From: DASVLX01 sp035552275
GTDB taxonomy: Bacteria > Actinomycetota > Actinomycetes > Mycobacteriales > Pseudonocardiaceae
NCBI GenBank assembly: GCA_035552275.1
Contig: DASZLR010000006.1
Location: forward strand, 1-27,255
Length of the DNA stretch: 27,255 nucleotides
Reading direction: 5' to 3'
Under the pieces are notes generated by a model. The model saw only the letters and a program-made list of their open reading frames with translations. It had not been told where the DNA came from and did no database searches. Shown piece after piece: positions 14,813-22,217 of the stretch. Position 1 is the first letter of the stretch. Every line of letters begins with the position of its first letter. Both the position numbers and the translations under genes were made by a program.

Positions 14813-15538
14813 ATGAGTGAACAGACGATCGCGCTGGTGACCGGCGCGAACAAGGGCATCGGGTACGAGATCGCTGCCGGCCTGGGCGCCCTCGGCTGGA
14901 GCGTCGGCGTCGGCGCCCGGGACGAACAGCGCCGCGAGGCCGCAGTGGCGAAGCTGCGCGCGGCCGGAGCCGACGCGTTCGGCGTGCCGCTCGACGTGGC
15001 CGACGATACGAGCGTGGCGACCGCCGCCGCCTTGATCGAGGATCGCGCCGGACACCTCGACGTGCTCGTCAACAACGCCGGGATCACCGGCGGCCCGCCA
15101 CAGGAACCGACCCTGGTGGACCCGGCGACGGTGCGGGCGGTCGTGGAGACGAACGTGATCGGCGTCATCCGCGTCATCAACGCGATGGTGCCGTTGCTGC
15201 GCCGCTCGGCGTCGCCGCGGATCGTGAACATGTCCAGCAGCGTCGGCTCCCTCACCCTGCAGACCACGCCCGGCGCCCAGACCGGCCCGATTTCCGGCGC
15301 ATACTCGCCGTCGAAGACGTTCCTCAACGCCATCACCGTCCAGTACGCCAAGGAACTGCACGACACGAACATCCTGATCAACGCCGGCTGCCCCGGCTAC
15401 TGCGCGACCGACCTCAACGGCTTCCGCGGCGTCCGCACCCCCGAACAGGGCGCGGCGATCGCGATCCGGCTCGCGGCCCTGCCCGACGACGGCCCGACCG
15501 GCGCCTTCTTCGACGACGCGGGGCCGGTGCCCTGGTGA
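14813..15538 (+). CDS. Short-chain dehydrogenase/reductase
   Basis: A 241-residue NAD(P)-dependent oxidoreductase with the classical SDR fold. The dinucleotide motif VTGANKGIGYEIA lies at 9-21, NNAG at 87-90, the catalytic Ser in NMSSSVGS (about 142), and Y164/K168 in AYSPSK. The LGWSVGVGARDEQRR segment with R36 after beta2 suggests NADPH preference. The sequence resembles carbonyl-reductase-like SDRs; substrate cannot be read. ATG at 14813. It is probably regulated by the divergent LysR protein through the operator at 14738-14756. Confidence 0.93.
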   Translation: MSEQTIALVTGANKGIGYEIAAGLGALGWSVGVGARDEQRREAAVAKLRAAGADAFGVPLDVADDTSVATAAALIEDRAGHLDVLVNNAGITGGPPQEPTLVDPATVRAVVETNVIGVIRVINAMVPLLRRSASPRIVNMSSSVGSLTLQTTPGAQTGPISGAYSPSKTFLNAITVQYAKELHDTNILINAGCPGYCATDLNGFRGVRTPEQGAAIAIRLAALPDDGPTGAFFDDAGPVPW

Positions 15539-15562
15539 CAGTCAGCGGCCGACGTCCGGCGA

Positions 15563-15904
15563 TCACAACCCGAGGACCCGGCGCAGCCCCGAGTCCATGT
15601 CCCGGATCAGGCTGAAGGGCACGTTGCCGGCCCGCTCGGCCAGATCGTCTTTGTTCAGTGTGACCAACGCGGTCACGTTCACCACCGAGTCCCGAGGAAG
15701 TCCCGTCGCGGACGCGGGCAGAAACACGTTCCCCGGCGCTGTCGCCAGCCGAGTGTTAGACGTGATGACCGCGACGAGCACCGTTGCCAGTTTGCTCGCG
15801 TTGTAGGGATCGGCCTGCACGACGAGGACCGGACGACGGTTGGCTGGCCGGGAACCGTCCGGTTCGCCCAGATCGGCCCAGTGAATGCTGCCCCGTTCGA
15901 TCAC
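15563..15904 (-). CDS. MazF/PemK-type mRNA interferase toxin
   Basis: Endoribonuclease toxin of about 113 residues. RGSIHWADLGEPDGSRPANRRPVLVVQ is the MazF N-terminal strand and the loop carrying the conserved Arg (about R25), followed by DPYNASKLATVLVAVITSN; GNVFLPASATGLPRDSVVNV holds the conserved TGL-x-x-D/ESVVNV segment with the catalytic-loop Ser/Thr, and LVTLNKDDLAERAG closes the SH3-like barrel. Length fits the family. GTG at 15904 overlaps the antitoxin stop in a GTGA junction; GTG at 15907 is one codon earlier. Second gene of the pair. Confidence 0.93.
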   Translation of the reverse strand: MIERGSIHWADLGEPDGSRPANRRPVLVVQADPYNASKLATVLVAVITSNTRLATAPGNVFLPASATGLPRDSVVNVTALVTLNKDDLAERAGNVPFSLIRDMDSGLRRVLGL

Positions 15905-16149
15905 CACTTATCGTCCGTCAATGCGAGCCGACGTCGTCCCGCGGCGACCGCGGCCGCCGCCGAGTCGTCACCACCGTCAATGAGATCGAGGGCCGAGTTG
16001 ATCTCGTTGGTCAACGACTGCTGATCCAGGTGCGCGAGGTAGTAACGCGCCGCGCTCGCATAGAACTCGGAGCGTGTGACACCCAATCGCTTCACGCTCC
16101 GTTCCACCTGCGCGAACGTCTCGTCTGGCACGGAAATCGCTGTCTTCAT
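15901..16149 (-). CDS. Ribbon-helix-helix (MazE-like) antitoxin
   Basis: An 82-residue antitoxin. MKTAISVPDETFAQVERSVK is an RHH beta strand and helix, GVTRSEFYASAARYYLAHL the second helix, giving dimeric DNA binding over residues 1-42; the Asp/Ala-rich tail (DLIDGGDDSAAAAVAAGRRR) is the toxin-neutralising part. It precedes and overlaps the MazF-type toxin gene. TATACT on the minus strand ends 7 bases before the ATG, so the message is probably leaderless, and two 9-base direct repeats over this -10 element suggest autorepression. Confidence 0.92.
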   Translation of the reverse strand: MKTAISVPDETFAQVERSVKRLGVTRSEFYASAARYYLAHLDQQSLTNEINSALDLIDGGDDSAAAAVAAGRRRLALTDDKW

Positions 16150-16156
16150 GCCACCG

Positions 16157-16175
16157 AGTATAACCCAGTATTACC
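16157..16175 (-). promoter_or_regulatory. mazEF-type promoter with overlapping operator repeats
   Basis: AGTATAACC (16157-16165) and AGTATTACC (16167-16175) are direct repeats 10 bases apart, one helical turn, as RHH repressors prefer. On the minus strand the first contains TATACT, a strong -10 element ending 7 bases before the antitoxin ATG, which implies a leaderless transcript. The repeats overlap the amidase stop codon. Confidence 0.65.
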
Positions 16176-17565
16176 AGGCCGGTGGGCGGCGGTGCTGCCA
16201 TGGGTGGGCCGCTTCCAACTGGGCGGACAGCGCGATCAAGGTCGCCTCGTCGGCGGGCCGGCCGATCAGGCTCACACCCACCGGCAGGTTGTCGTCGGTC
16301 CAGTGCAGGGGAATGTTGACCGCTGGCTGGCCGGTCATGTTGTAGACGCTGGTGAAGGCGCTGAACGCGGCCTGCCGGCGCAGGTTGGCCTCGGGATCGT
16401 CCTCGGCGAAATGCGCCACCGGCTGTGGCGCGGTCGCCAGGGTCGGAGTGAGCACCACGTCGTAGTCGGCGGTCGCCCGGATCGAGCGGCCGGCGACGAC
16501 CTGCATGGTCGCGATCGCGGCGGCGAAATCCGCGCCGTCGATCTTCCGCCCGTACTCCCGCCACGCCCTGGTTACCGGACGCAGCAAGGATTCCTGCTCG
16601 GGTGGCACGGCGTGACCCAGCGACCGCACCGCCCAGCAGGTGGCGAACGACCGCACGATCTCGGCCGGGAACGGGGTCGGGATGTCCTCGATCTCGTGGC
16701 CGAGGCCTTCGAGCAGACCGGAAGCGTGGTCCCAGGCGGCGAGGCAGACCGGATCGACGTCCTGTCCGCTGGCCGGAACCGCGTACCGGCCGATCCGCAG
16801 CCGGCCGGGATCGCGGTCGGCGTGGCCGAGGAAGGTCTCGCCGGGCGGCAGCGGCGGCGCCCAGTACGGATCGCCGGGCATCGGCACGGCGAGCACGTCC
16901 AGCAGCGCGGCGGCGTCGCGGACGGTCCGGGCGATCGGGCCCTGCACCGACATTCCGGTGATGTCCACTGTGTCCGGTCCGGCACTGACCCGGCCTCGGG
17001 ACGGTTTGATCCCGAACACCCCGCACAGGCTGGCCGGGATGCGGATCGAGCCGCCGCCGTCGCTGCCATGCGCGACCGGAACCAGGCCCAGCGCGACCGC
17101 GACAGCCGCGCCGCCGCTGGACCCGCCGGCGCCGTATTCCCGGTTCCACGGAGTGCGGGCCGGGCCGACCAGATCGTTGTCGGTGTAGGCGACCATGCCG
17201 AATTCCGGCGTGGTCGTCTTGCCCAGGCTGATCAAGCCGGCCTCGCGCAGCAGCGTGACCGAGTGGGCGTCCACTGTGGGCACCGAATCGGCGTGCACCC
17301 GCGACCCGTAGGTGGTGCGCACACCGGCCGTCGGGGTCAGGTCCTTGATCGCGGTCGGTACCCCGGCCAGCGGGGAGCCCGGTGCGCGAACGAAAGCGGC
17401 GGCGGCCATGGCCCGGTCCGAGGTCACTGTGATAAACGCGCCGTAGTCGGAGTTCAGCCGGTCGATCCGGGCCAACTGGTGCGCGACCAGCTCGGCCGGG
17501 CTGAGCTCGCCGCGCCGGATGGCCGCGGCCTGCTCCAAGGCGCTCAGTTCGTGGAGGTCGGTCAT
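16171..17565 (-). CDS. Amidase signature family hydrolase
   Basis: Serine hydrolase of about 464 residues that cleaves a carboxamide bond; substrate unknown. The Ser-cisSer-Lys triad is visible: K74 in GVPTAIKDL, the cis-Ser in YGAGGSSGGAA (about 149-150) and nucleophile S173 in GSDGGGSIRIPA, numbered from ATG 17565. The preceding PARTPWNREYG and following CGVFGIKPSRGRV are typical. I chose this ATG because the family alignment begins at MTDLHELSAL; an upstream start at 17604 adds 13 unconserved residues. GatA is excluded by the lack of gatB/gatC. The end overlaps the antitoxin promoter region. Confidence 0.92.
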   Translation of the reverse strand: MTDLHELSALEQAAAIRRGELSPAELVAHQLARIDRLNSDYGAFITVTSDRAMAAAAFVRAPGSPLAGVPTAIKDLTPTAGVRTTYGSRVHADSVPTVDAHSVTLLREAGLISLGKTTTPEFGMVAYTDNDLVGPARTPWNREYGAGGSSGGAAVAVALGLVPVAHGSDGGGSIRIPASLCGVFGIKPSRGRVSAGPDTVDITGMSVQGPIARTVRDAAALLDVLAVPMPGDPYWAPPLPPGETFLGHADRDPGRLRIGRYAVPASGQDVDPVCLAAWDHASGLLEGLGHEIEDIPTPFPAEIVRSFATCWAVRSLGHAVPPEQESLLRPVTRAWREYGRKIDGADFAAAIATMQVVAGRSIRATADYDVVLTPTLATAPQPVAHFAEDDPEANLRRQAAFSAFTSVYNMTGQPAVNIPLHWTDDNLPVGVSLIGRPADEATLIALSAQLEAAHPWQHRRPPAW

Positions 17566-17648
17566 CTCTCCAGCGTGCACCAGAATCTTGCGGGACACCC
17601 GCACCCGATCGACCAGGGCATGCGCAACAAGCCTCGCCTACCGCCGTC

Positions 17649-18146
17649 TCAGTCCGGCTGGAGTGCCGGCCGGGGTATCCGCGGCTCCCCGCCGACTTCG
17701 GCGAACGACCGCAACGCCGCCACCCAGTCCGAACGCGGCCGGTCGGGAATCCGGGCGATGATCTCGGCGATGTCGTCCCGACGCTGCCGGGTCACCATCG
17801 CCACGATCTCCGCCCCCGACTCGGTCATCTCGACCACGTTCTGTCGTTGGACGTTCGATCCGGCCGACTCGCGAACCAGACCGGACGCGATCAGGCCGTC
17901 GACCAGCCGGCGCGCGGCGGCCAGGCTGACGCCCAGTTGCGCCGCCACGGCGGACAGCGGCAGCGCGCCCTGGGTGCTCAGCACGACCAGCACCCGGAAC
18001 TGGGGCAGCGTGATCGACTCGTCCACCGACCCGATCGAGCGCGCGGACACCGCCATCAGCAGCCGCGCCGCCGACAGCACCGCGTCGGCGCTGGCGGACG
18101 GCATCGGCGGCATGATCGGCGCGCGGCGGGCGGAGTGCTTTCCCAC
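17649..18146 (-). CDS. MarR-family transcriptional regulator
   Basis: A 165-residue winged-helix regulator. From residue 20 it reads SADAVLSAARLLMAVSARSI (dimerisation helix), then GSVDESITLPQFRVLVVLST, LSAVAAQLGVSLAAARRLVD (helix-turn-helix) and a wing (RESAGSNVQRQNVVEMTESG), with a C-terminal dimerisation helix and IARIPD. The start is GTG at 18146 because AAGGAGG lies 6 bases upstream; the frame is open to 18236. It sits 16 bases after the CopC-like gene and is probably cotranscribed with it. The first helix is strikingly similar to the C-terminal domain of the FNT-family ORF at 26292-26560. Confidence 0.92.
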   Translation of the reverse strand: MGKHSARRAPIMPPMPSASADAVLSAARLLMAVSARSIGSVDESITLPQFRVLVVLSTQGALPLSAVAAQLGVSLAAARRLVDGLIASGLVRESAGSNVQRQNVVEMTESGAEIVAMVTRQRRDDIAEIIARIPDRPRSDWVAALRSFAEVGGEPRIPRPALQPD

Positions 18147-18162
18147 CGGTTTCCTCCTTGAA

Positions 18163-18798
18163 TCATTCACTGGTAGACGAATCCGAGGCGGCCTCATCCG
18201 CTCGGCGGCGTCGACGTCCGAAGAGGACCACGACAATGGCGACCGCGAGCCCGCCGATGGCCAGCCACGGCCACAGGGGGGTGCTGTTGTTCTGGTCGGC
18301 GGTCACATGCCCGGCGTTGACAGCGGGTCCGCCGGAAATCGCGGTGGGCTGGGTGGACATCGGCATCGAGAACGTCGTTGTCGGACCGGCGTTGGCCGCT
18401 CCGGCGCCGTTCTGGTTCGCCGTCGGTTTCACCGCGAGCGTGAAGTGCAGGACACCGGTGAACGGGGTGCCTTCCGTCGAGTTGACCGCGTAGTTGATCG
18501 TGTAGAGGCCGTTCGGGCCGCCGTCGAAACGCAGGGAGGCGGTGATGCCATCGATATAGGCTGGGCCGGTCGAGGGTGCGCCGTGCGGCCCGGTGATCGT
18601 CACCCTCGTGTGGGCTGGGTCGAGATTATCGTTGAACACCAGCGTGATCGCTTCGGGCGCCGAGCTGAGCGTGGCGCCATCGGAGGGGTCGGAAAAGGTC
18701 AGGGCGTTCTGGGCCGAAGCCGTACCGGCGGTGACGGTGAGCGTGGCCAGGACGGCCGCCATGACAAAGAGCACGGCCCGGGCGAGAGAACGTGACAT
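18163..18798 (-). CDS. Exported CopC-like protein with degenerate copper site
   Basis: About 211 residues: signal peptide (ARAVLFVMAAVLATLTVTAG, cleavage after TASA), CopC beta-sandwich (about 35-125: LTFSDPSDGATLSSAPEAIT, LVFNDNLDPAHTRVTI, GLYTINYAVNSTEGTPFTGV), a low-complexity linker, a C-terminal membrane helix (WPWLAIGGLAVAIVVVLFG) and a basic end. Typical CopC proteins begin the mature chain with a copper-binding His and carry a DGHPVSG loop; here the N terminus is QNALTF and the loop reads EGTPFTG, while the His of DPAH remains. Copper(II) binding may be lost or changed. ATG at 18798 has GGAG five bases upstream. A hairpin lies upstream at 18842-18890. Confidence 0.85.
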   Translation of the reverse strand: MSRSLARAVLFVMAAVLATLTVTAGTASAQNALTFSDPSDGATLSSAPEAITLVFNDNLDPAHTRVTITGPHGAPSTGPAYIDGITASLRFDGGPNGLYTINYAVNSTEGTPFTGVLHFTLAVKPTANQNGAGAANAGPTTTFSMPMSTQPTAISGGPAVNAGHVTADQNNSTPLWPWLAIGGLAVAIVVVLFGRRRRRADEAASDSSTSE

Positions 18799-18841
18799 CG
18801 TCACTCCAGGGAAATCGTCAAACCAGGAAAAGGGATAAGGG

Positions 18842-18890
18842 ATGCGGGGTTCGGGACGGTGATAGGTGATCGCCGTCCCGAACCCCGCAT
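18842..18890 (-). terminator. Long perfect hairpin after the cupredoxin gene
   Basis: ATGCGGGGTTCGGGACGG (18842-18859) pairs perfectly with 18873-18890 around a 13-base loop: 18 pairs. On the minus strand it is followed by a pyrimidine run (CCCTTATCCCTTTT), so it works as a near-canonical terminator for the cupredoxin transcript and insulates the CopC-like gene. Confidence 0.85.
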
Positions 18891-18932
18891 TCGGTTACTC
18901 AGCTGTTCGTGTTGATCAGCTGTTCTGCTGAA

Positions 18933-19712
18933 TCAGAAGCTGCCGGGTCCGCCGATATTGATTGGCGGCGGCGGAACACACGTCGGAATGATGATCGACG
19001 TCGCCTGCGTTGGCAGGATGGATCCCAACAATGGGACGCAGAGCGGCGGCGATATCAGACACGGCGGCCACTGAGCCGACGCACCAGGCGGAATGACGCA
19101 GGTGTTGGTCGGCGAGGGTGTGGTGGGCGGCCCCGGCACCGGCGCGCTGGAGCTGCTCGACGGCTCCGTGGTGCTGGTGGTCGACCCGCTCGGACTGGTC
19201 GGCACCGTGCTGCTGCTGGTCGGCTCCGTCGTGCTCGGCGCCGTCGTGGTGACCGGCGGCGGCGTCGTGCTTGACGGCGGTGGCGGAGGCGGAGGGGGCG
19301 ACCCGCCGCCACCGACGACCGTGATGGTGCCGGTCATCGCCGTGTGGAACCGGCAGTGGAAAGTGAAGGTGCCGGCCGTGGTGAAGGTGAACGAGTACGT
19401 GTTGCCCGCCGAAAGGTCCGGCGAGTTCCAGAGACCGTCGTCGCTGGTCGTGCTGTGCACCGTGCCGTCGGTCTCGTTGTTCACCCAGGTGACGCTGTCG
19501 CCCACGTTGATGGTGAGCGAGTTGGGGTTGAACTGCACGTTCTTGATGCTGATCGTGTGATCAGCCGCGCTCGCGGTTTGCGTGGTCAGCGCCGCGACGG
19601 CACTGATCATGCCCATGGCCAACAGCCCCGCGACATAGATTCGCATCTTGCGTGCCGAGAAAAGCGCGACGATACGTCGAGCGATCCCTGGCGGCCAGAA
19701 TGTTGAACGCAT
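18933..19712 (-). CDS. Exported cupredoxin (plastocyanin-like) with Pro/Ser/Thr stalk
   Basis: A 259-residue secreted type 1 copper protein. A long N region precedes a signal helix (IYVAGLLAMGMISAVAALTT, cleavage after QTASA). The mature cupredoxin domain (about 51-133) has NVQFNPNSLTINVGDSVTWV, H86 in DGTVHSTTS, and C120, H123, M126 in FHCRFHTAMTG, a complete type 1 site for one-electron transfer. A Pro run (138-146) and a Ser/Thr/Pro-rich stalk to about 203 follow, then a C-terminal tail with four Cys (205, 218, 225, 245). No membrane helix or sortase motif is seen. ATG at 19712 with GGAGAGG five bases upstream decides the start. It lies between the propeller gene and the CopC-like gene, each separated by hairpins. 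Confidence 0.88.
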   Translation of the reverse strand: MRSTFWPPGIARRIVALFSARKMRIYVAGLLAMGMISAVAALTTQTASAADHTISIKNVQFNPNSLTINVGDSVTWVNNETDGTVHSTTSDDGLWNSPDLSAGNTYSFTFTTAGTFTFHCRFHTAMTGTITVVGGGGSPPPPPPPPSSTTPPPVTTTAPSTTEPTSSSTVPTSPSGSTTSTTEPSSSSSAPVPGPPTTPSPTNTCVIPPGASAQWPPCLISPPLCVPLLGSILPTQATSIIIPTCVPPPPINIGGPGSF

Positions 19713-19762
19713 ATTTTCCTCTCCGCATGCGCATCTGAGATGCGCCATATGCTTCGTGGTGA

Positions 19763-19797
19763 TGCCGGGAGGCCACCTGGCTGGCGGCCTCCCGGCA
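19763..19797 (-). terminator. Hairpin after the cupredoxin/propeller gene
   Basis: TGCCGGGAGGCC (19763-19774) pairs perfectly with GGCCTCCCGGCA (19786-19797) with an 11-base loop, just after the end of the 803-residue gene. No T tract follows on the minus strand, so it may terminate partially or protect the 3' end and so set the ratio to the downstream cupredoxin. Confidence 0.75.
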
Positions 19798-19805
19798 CCT
19801 GTGGA

Positions 19806-22217
19806 TTACTTACAGTCGGTCGCGAAGGTGACCGGGTGAATCTGCTTGCAGGTCAGGTTCCACTGTGCGTTGTTCGGGTTCTCCGACCATCCGTTGTAGA
19901 CCAGCGGAATCGGCAGAACACCCTGGCCGCCCATTCCGGCGTACTGGGTGATGGTGCCGTCCATCTTCGTGTTCGCCTCTGGTGCGAGCACGATCTCGCC
20001 CACGACGGAGGCCTTGGAAAGGTCGCCGTCGCCTGCCGGGTCGAGGTCGTAGATGTACATCATGTTGGCGAACTTGCTGGCCTCGTAGGCGTAGTAGCCG
20101 CCACCCTTCTTGGCCCCGAACTGGACGCCGTGGCAACCAGGGGTACAAGGCAGGGTTTTGACGACCTTGTTGGTGCGCGCGTCGACCAGGGTGGTGCCAC
20201 CGAGAACGTTCGCCACCAACTCCGCCTTGCCGTCCGGGCTGACCGGGTTCTGGATCGACAGGCCGCCCATGGGCTGATCCGCGTTACCAGTCGGGTCGAA
20301 GTGCGCCGGGTCGTACCCGCTCCACAGGTCGATGTTCGTGGTGCTGGCCATCTGCCCGGTGCCGGGATCGGCACAGGCGTTTTCCTTCTCCAGCGACCCA
20401 CAGGTGAGGTACGAGGAGAGGAAGTTCGCCATGTAGTAGCGCGAGTCGTCACCGGGGATGCCCACGGCCAGCGGTTCGACGCCGGACGGGCCGAACTTGA
20501 CCTGGCCGGTGTCGAGGTTAATGATGCCGGCCTGGTCGAGCCCGACATCCGGGGTGACACCGTACTGACCATCAGAGGTCATCCACTGGCCGTGCGGCAT
20601 CGCGATGTGCTGGGTCGGACTCGCGATCTGGTACTGCCGGAGGACCTTGGTCGCGCCCGGAGCCAGAATGGCGATCGAGTTTCCGCCGTTGATGTCGACC
20701 ATGAGCTCGTCATTGTTCGGCCGGCTCATGATGTGCGACGGATCTGGACCGACGGTGACCGACCGGAGAAACGCGCCGGTCTTGCGGTCGAAGACGTCCG
20801 TCCGGTTATTCCACCATTCGTCCGCCATGATGTACTTGTAGTCTTTGTCCGTCCACTGGTTGTGGGCGTTGTTCATATCGATCTGCGGGGCGCCGATCTT
20901 TCGCTCGATGCTCCAGTCGTCGGCGTTGATCTCGGTGATCGAGCCGGGTTTGTCCTTGCCGGCCCAGGTTTCCATCTGGGTGTCGACCCAGACTTCGCCA
21001 ACGCCGGGCACCGATGGTCGTAGGTTCGCCGCTGGCAGCACCTTTGGCAGACCGAACTTCTGGTCGAAGTAGGCGTCCAGATCCGGGATCAGCACCGGGT
21101 TGCCGTTGATGTCGTACTTCAGGATCGGCGCGACCGGGAACTTCGGCGCCCAGACCGTGGGGTGGTCAGTGGCGTAGGTCTGCCAGTTCTCCGGTGCGGT
21201 GATCTTGAAGAACGTGTACACCAACTGGTCCATGATGTCGGCCGTGGACGGCACGCTCAGGTTGTTCAGCACGGTGTCCAACTTCTTGCCGAAGCTGAGA
21301 CCGATGCTGAGCGGGTCGGTCACCACAATGGCGCCCAGCATGTACGGGTGCAGCTTGCAGAAGAAGGCGTACAGACCGGGCTGGGTGAGCTGGATCTGCT
21401 GGTCGCCGATGAAACTGGCCGGCTGGGTGAACGGGAAACCCTTCGCGCCGTCCGGCCAGATCAGCGAGCTGACGTCGTGTCCGCCCGCTGACGTCGGAGC
21501 GCTGACATTGAAGTCGACCGACACGGGCGCGCCCGTGCTGGTGATCTTCTTCATGTCGTCCAACAGGCCCTGAAGGTCCACGCCCACCGGCAGGCTGCCG
21601 AGGTCGAGCGGGGCCGACACCGGCCTGTTGGCGGCCAACTTGCCGATCTGGGCGATGTCCGCGTCGGCGCGCTGCGCCAGCGGGTTGCTGTTGCCGAACA
21701 GCTTGGTGATGTTCGTCTGGAGCTTGTCCAGACCCAGCAGCTTCAGCGGGTCAATGCCCAGGCTGCCGATCAACGCGTTGCTGTTGTGCTGCACAGCACC
21801 GGCCAGCTGCTGCAGGTCGACGCCCGGCACCACCGAGTTGATCACCTGCGAGAGCGCCTGCGTGGACGAACCCAGCAGGCCCGGCGTGCTGCCCAGATCC
21901 GGGAGACCAAGTCCCCCGGTCGAACTGCTGCCCGAGGTGCCGGACGTGCCGCCGACACTTCCGGCGGGACCGATCCTCGGGATCACGGCGGCGGCCAGCG
22001 ACCGGTCGCCGAAGAGGCTGACGTTGGTGTCGAACCACGAGTCGACGTTGTCCCTGATATGGAACTCGATCGGCAGCCCGGGGAGCCCGACCGGCTGGGC
22101 GTTGGCCTGGGCCGAGGTCAGCGCCACTGTGGGGATGAGCGCCGCGACGGCCAGCAGACACACCGCCTTGACGCGGCTAAGCCCTCGCAAGCGGCGGGGT
22201 GGTGGATGTTGACTCAC
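19806..22217 (-). CDS. Exported cupredoxin-beta-propeller protein, 803 residues
   Basis: Order of parts: signal peptide (VCLLAVAALIPTVALTSAQA, cleavage after ANA at 40); region 41-225 with a Gly/Ser-rich linker (85-118) and helical stretches; cupredoxin domain about 230-305 with H247 (GGHDVSS), C287, H290 and M293 (FFCKLHPYMLGAIVV), a full type 1 copper site; then from about 400 repeated strand motifs (SITEINADDWSIERKIGAP, TDVFDRKTGAFLRSVTVGPD, AGIINLDTGQVKF, TTLVDARTNKVVKTLP) that indicate a YVTN/cytochrome-d1-like beta-propeller. Propeller histidines H452, H495, H537, H542 and H696 could bind a metal. Cys pairs at 606/615, 691/695 and 790/802 fit disulfides. The make-up recalls nitrous oxide reductase (propeller plus cupredoxin), but the domain order is reversed and CuA/CuZ motifs are not seen. 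Activity unknown. Start GTG at 22217. Confidence 0.85.
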   Translation of the reverse strand: MSQHPPPRRLRGLSRVKAVCLLAVAALIPTVALTSAQANAQPVGLPGLPIEFHIRDNVDSWFDTNVSLFGDRSLAAAVIPRIGPAGSVGGTSGTSGSSSTGGLGLPDLGSTPGLLGSSTQALSQVINSVVPGVDLQQLAGAVQHNSNALIGSLGIDPLKLLGLDKLQTNITKLFGNSNPLAQRADADIAQIGKLAANRPVSAPLDLGSLPVGVDLQGLLDDMKKITSTGAPVSVDFNVSAPTSAGGHDVSSLIWPDGAKGFPFTQPASFIGDQQIQLTQPGLYAFFCKLHPYMLGAIVVTDPLSIGLSFGKKLDTVLNNLSVPSTADIMDQLVYTFFKITAPENWQTYATDHPTVWAPKFPVAPILKYDINGNPVLIPDLDAYFDQKFGLPKVLPAANLRPSVPGVGEVWVDTQMETWAGKDKPGSITEINADDWSIERKIGAPQIDMNNAHNQWTDKDYKYIMADEWWNNRTDVFDRKTGAFLRSVTVGPDPSHIMSRPNNDELMVDINGGNSIAILAPGATKVLRQYQIASPTQHIAMPHGQWMTSDGQYGVTPDVGLDQAGIINLDTGQVKFGPSGVEPLAVGIPGDDSRYYMANFLSSYLTCGSLEKENACADPGTGQMASTTNIDLWSGYDPAHFDPTGNADQPMGGLSIQNPVSPDGKAELVANVLGGTTLVDARTNKVVKTLPCTPGCHGVQFGAKKGGGYYAYEASKFANMMYIYDLDPAGDGDLSKASVVGEIVLAPEANTKMDGTITQYAGMGGQGVLPIPLVYNGWSENPNNAQWNLTCKQIHPVTFATDCK

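Noticed and set aside
15784..18795. Open frame of about 1000 codons on the plus strand
   Set aside because: It runs antisense through the toxin-antitoxin, amidase, MarR and CopC genes, all with clear families, and its composition (Arg/Gly/His/Asp-rich) is the usual mirror of GC-rich coding DNA.
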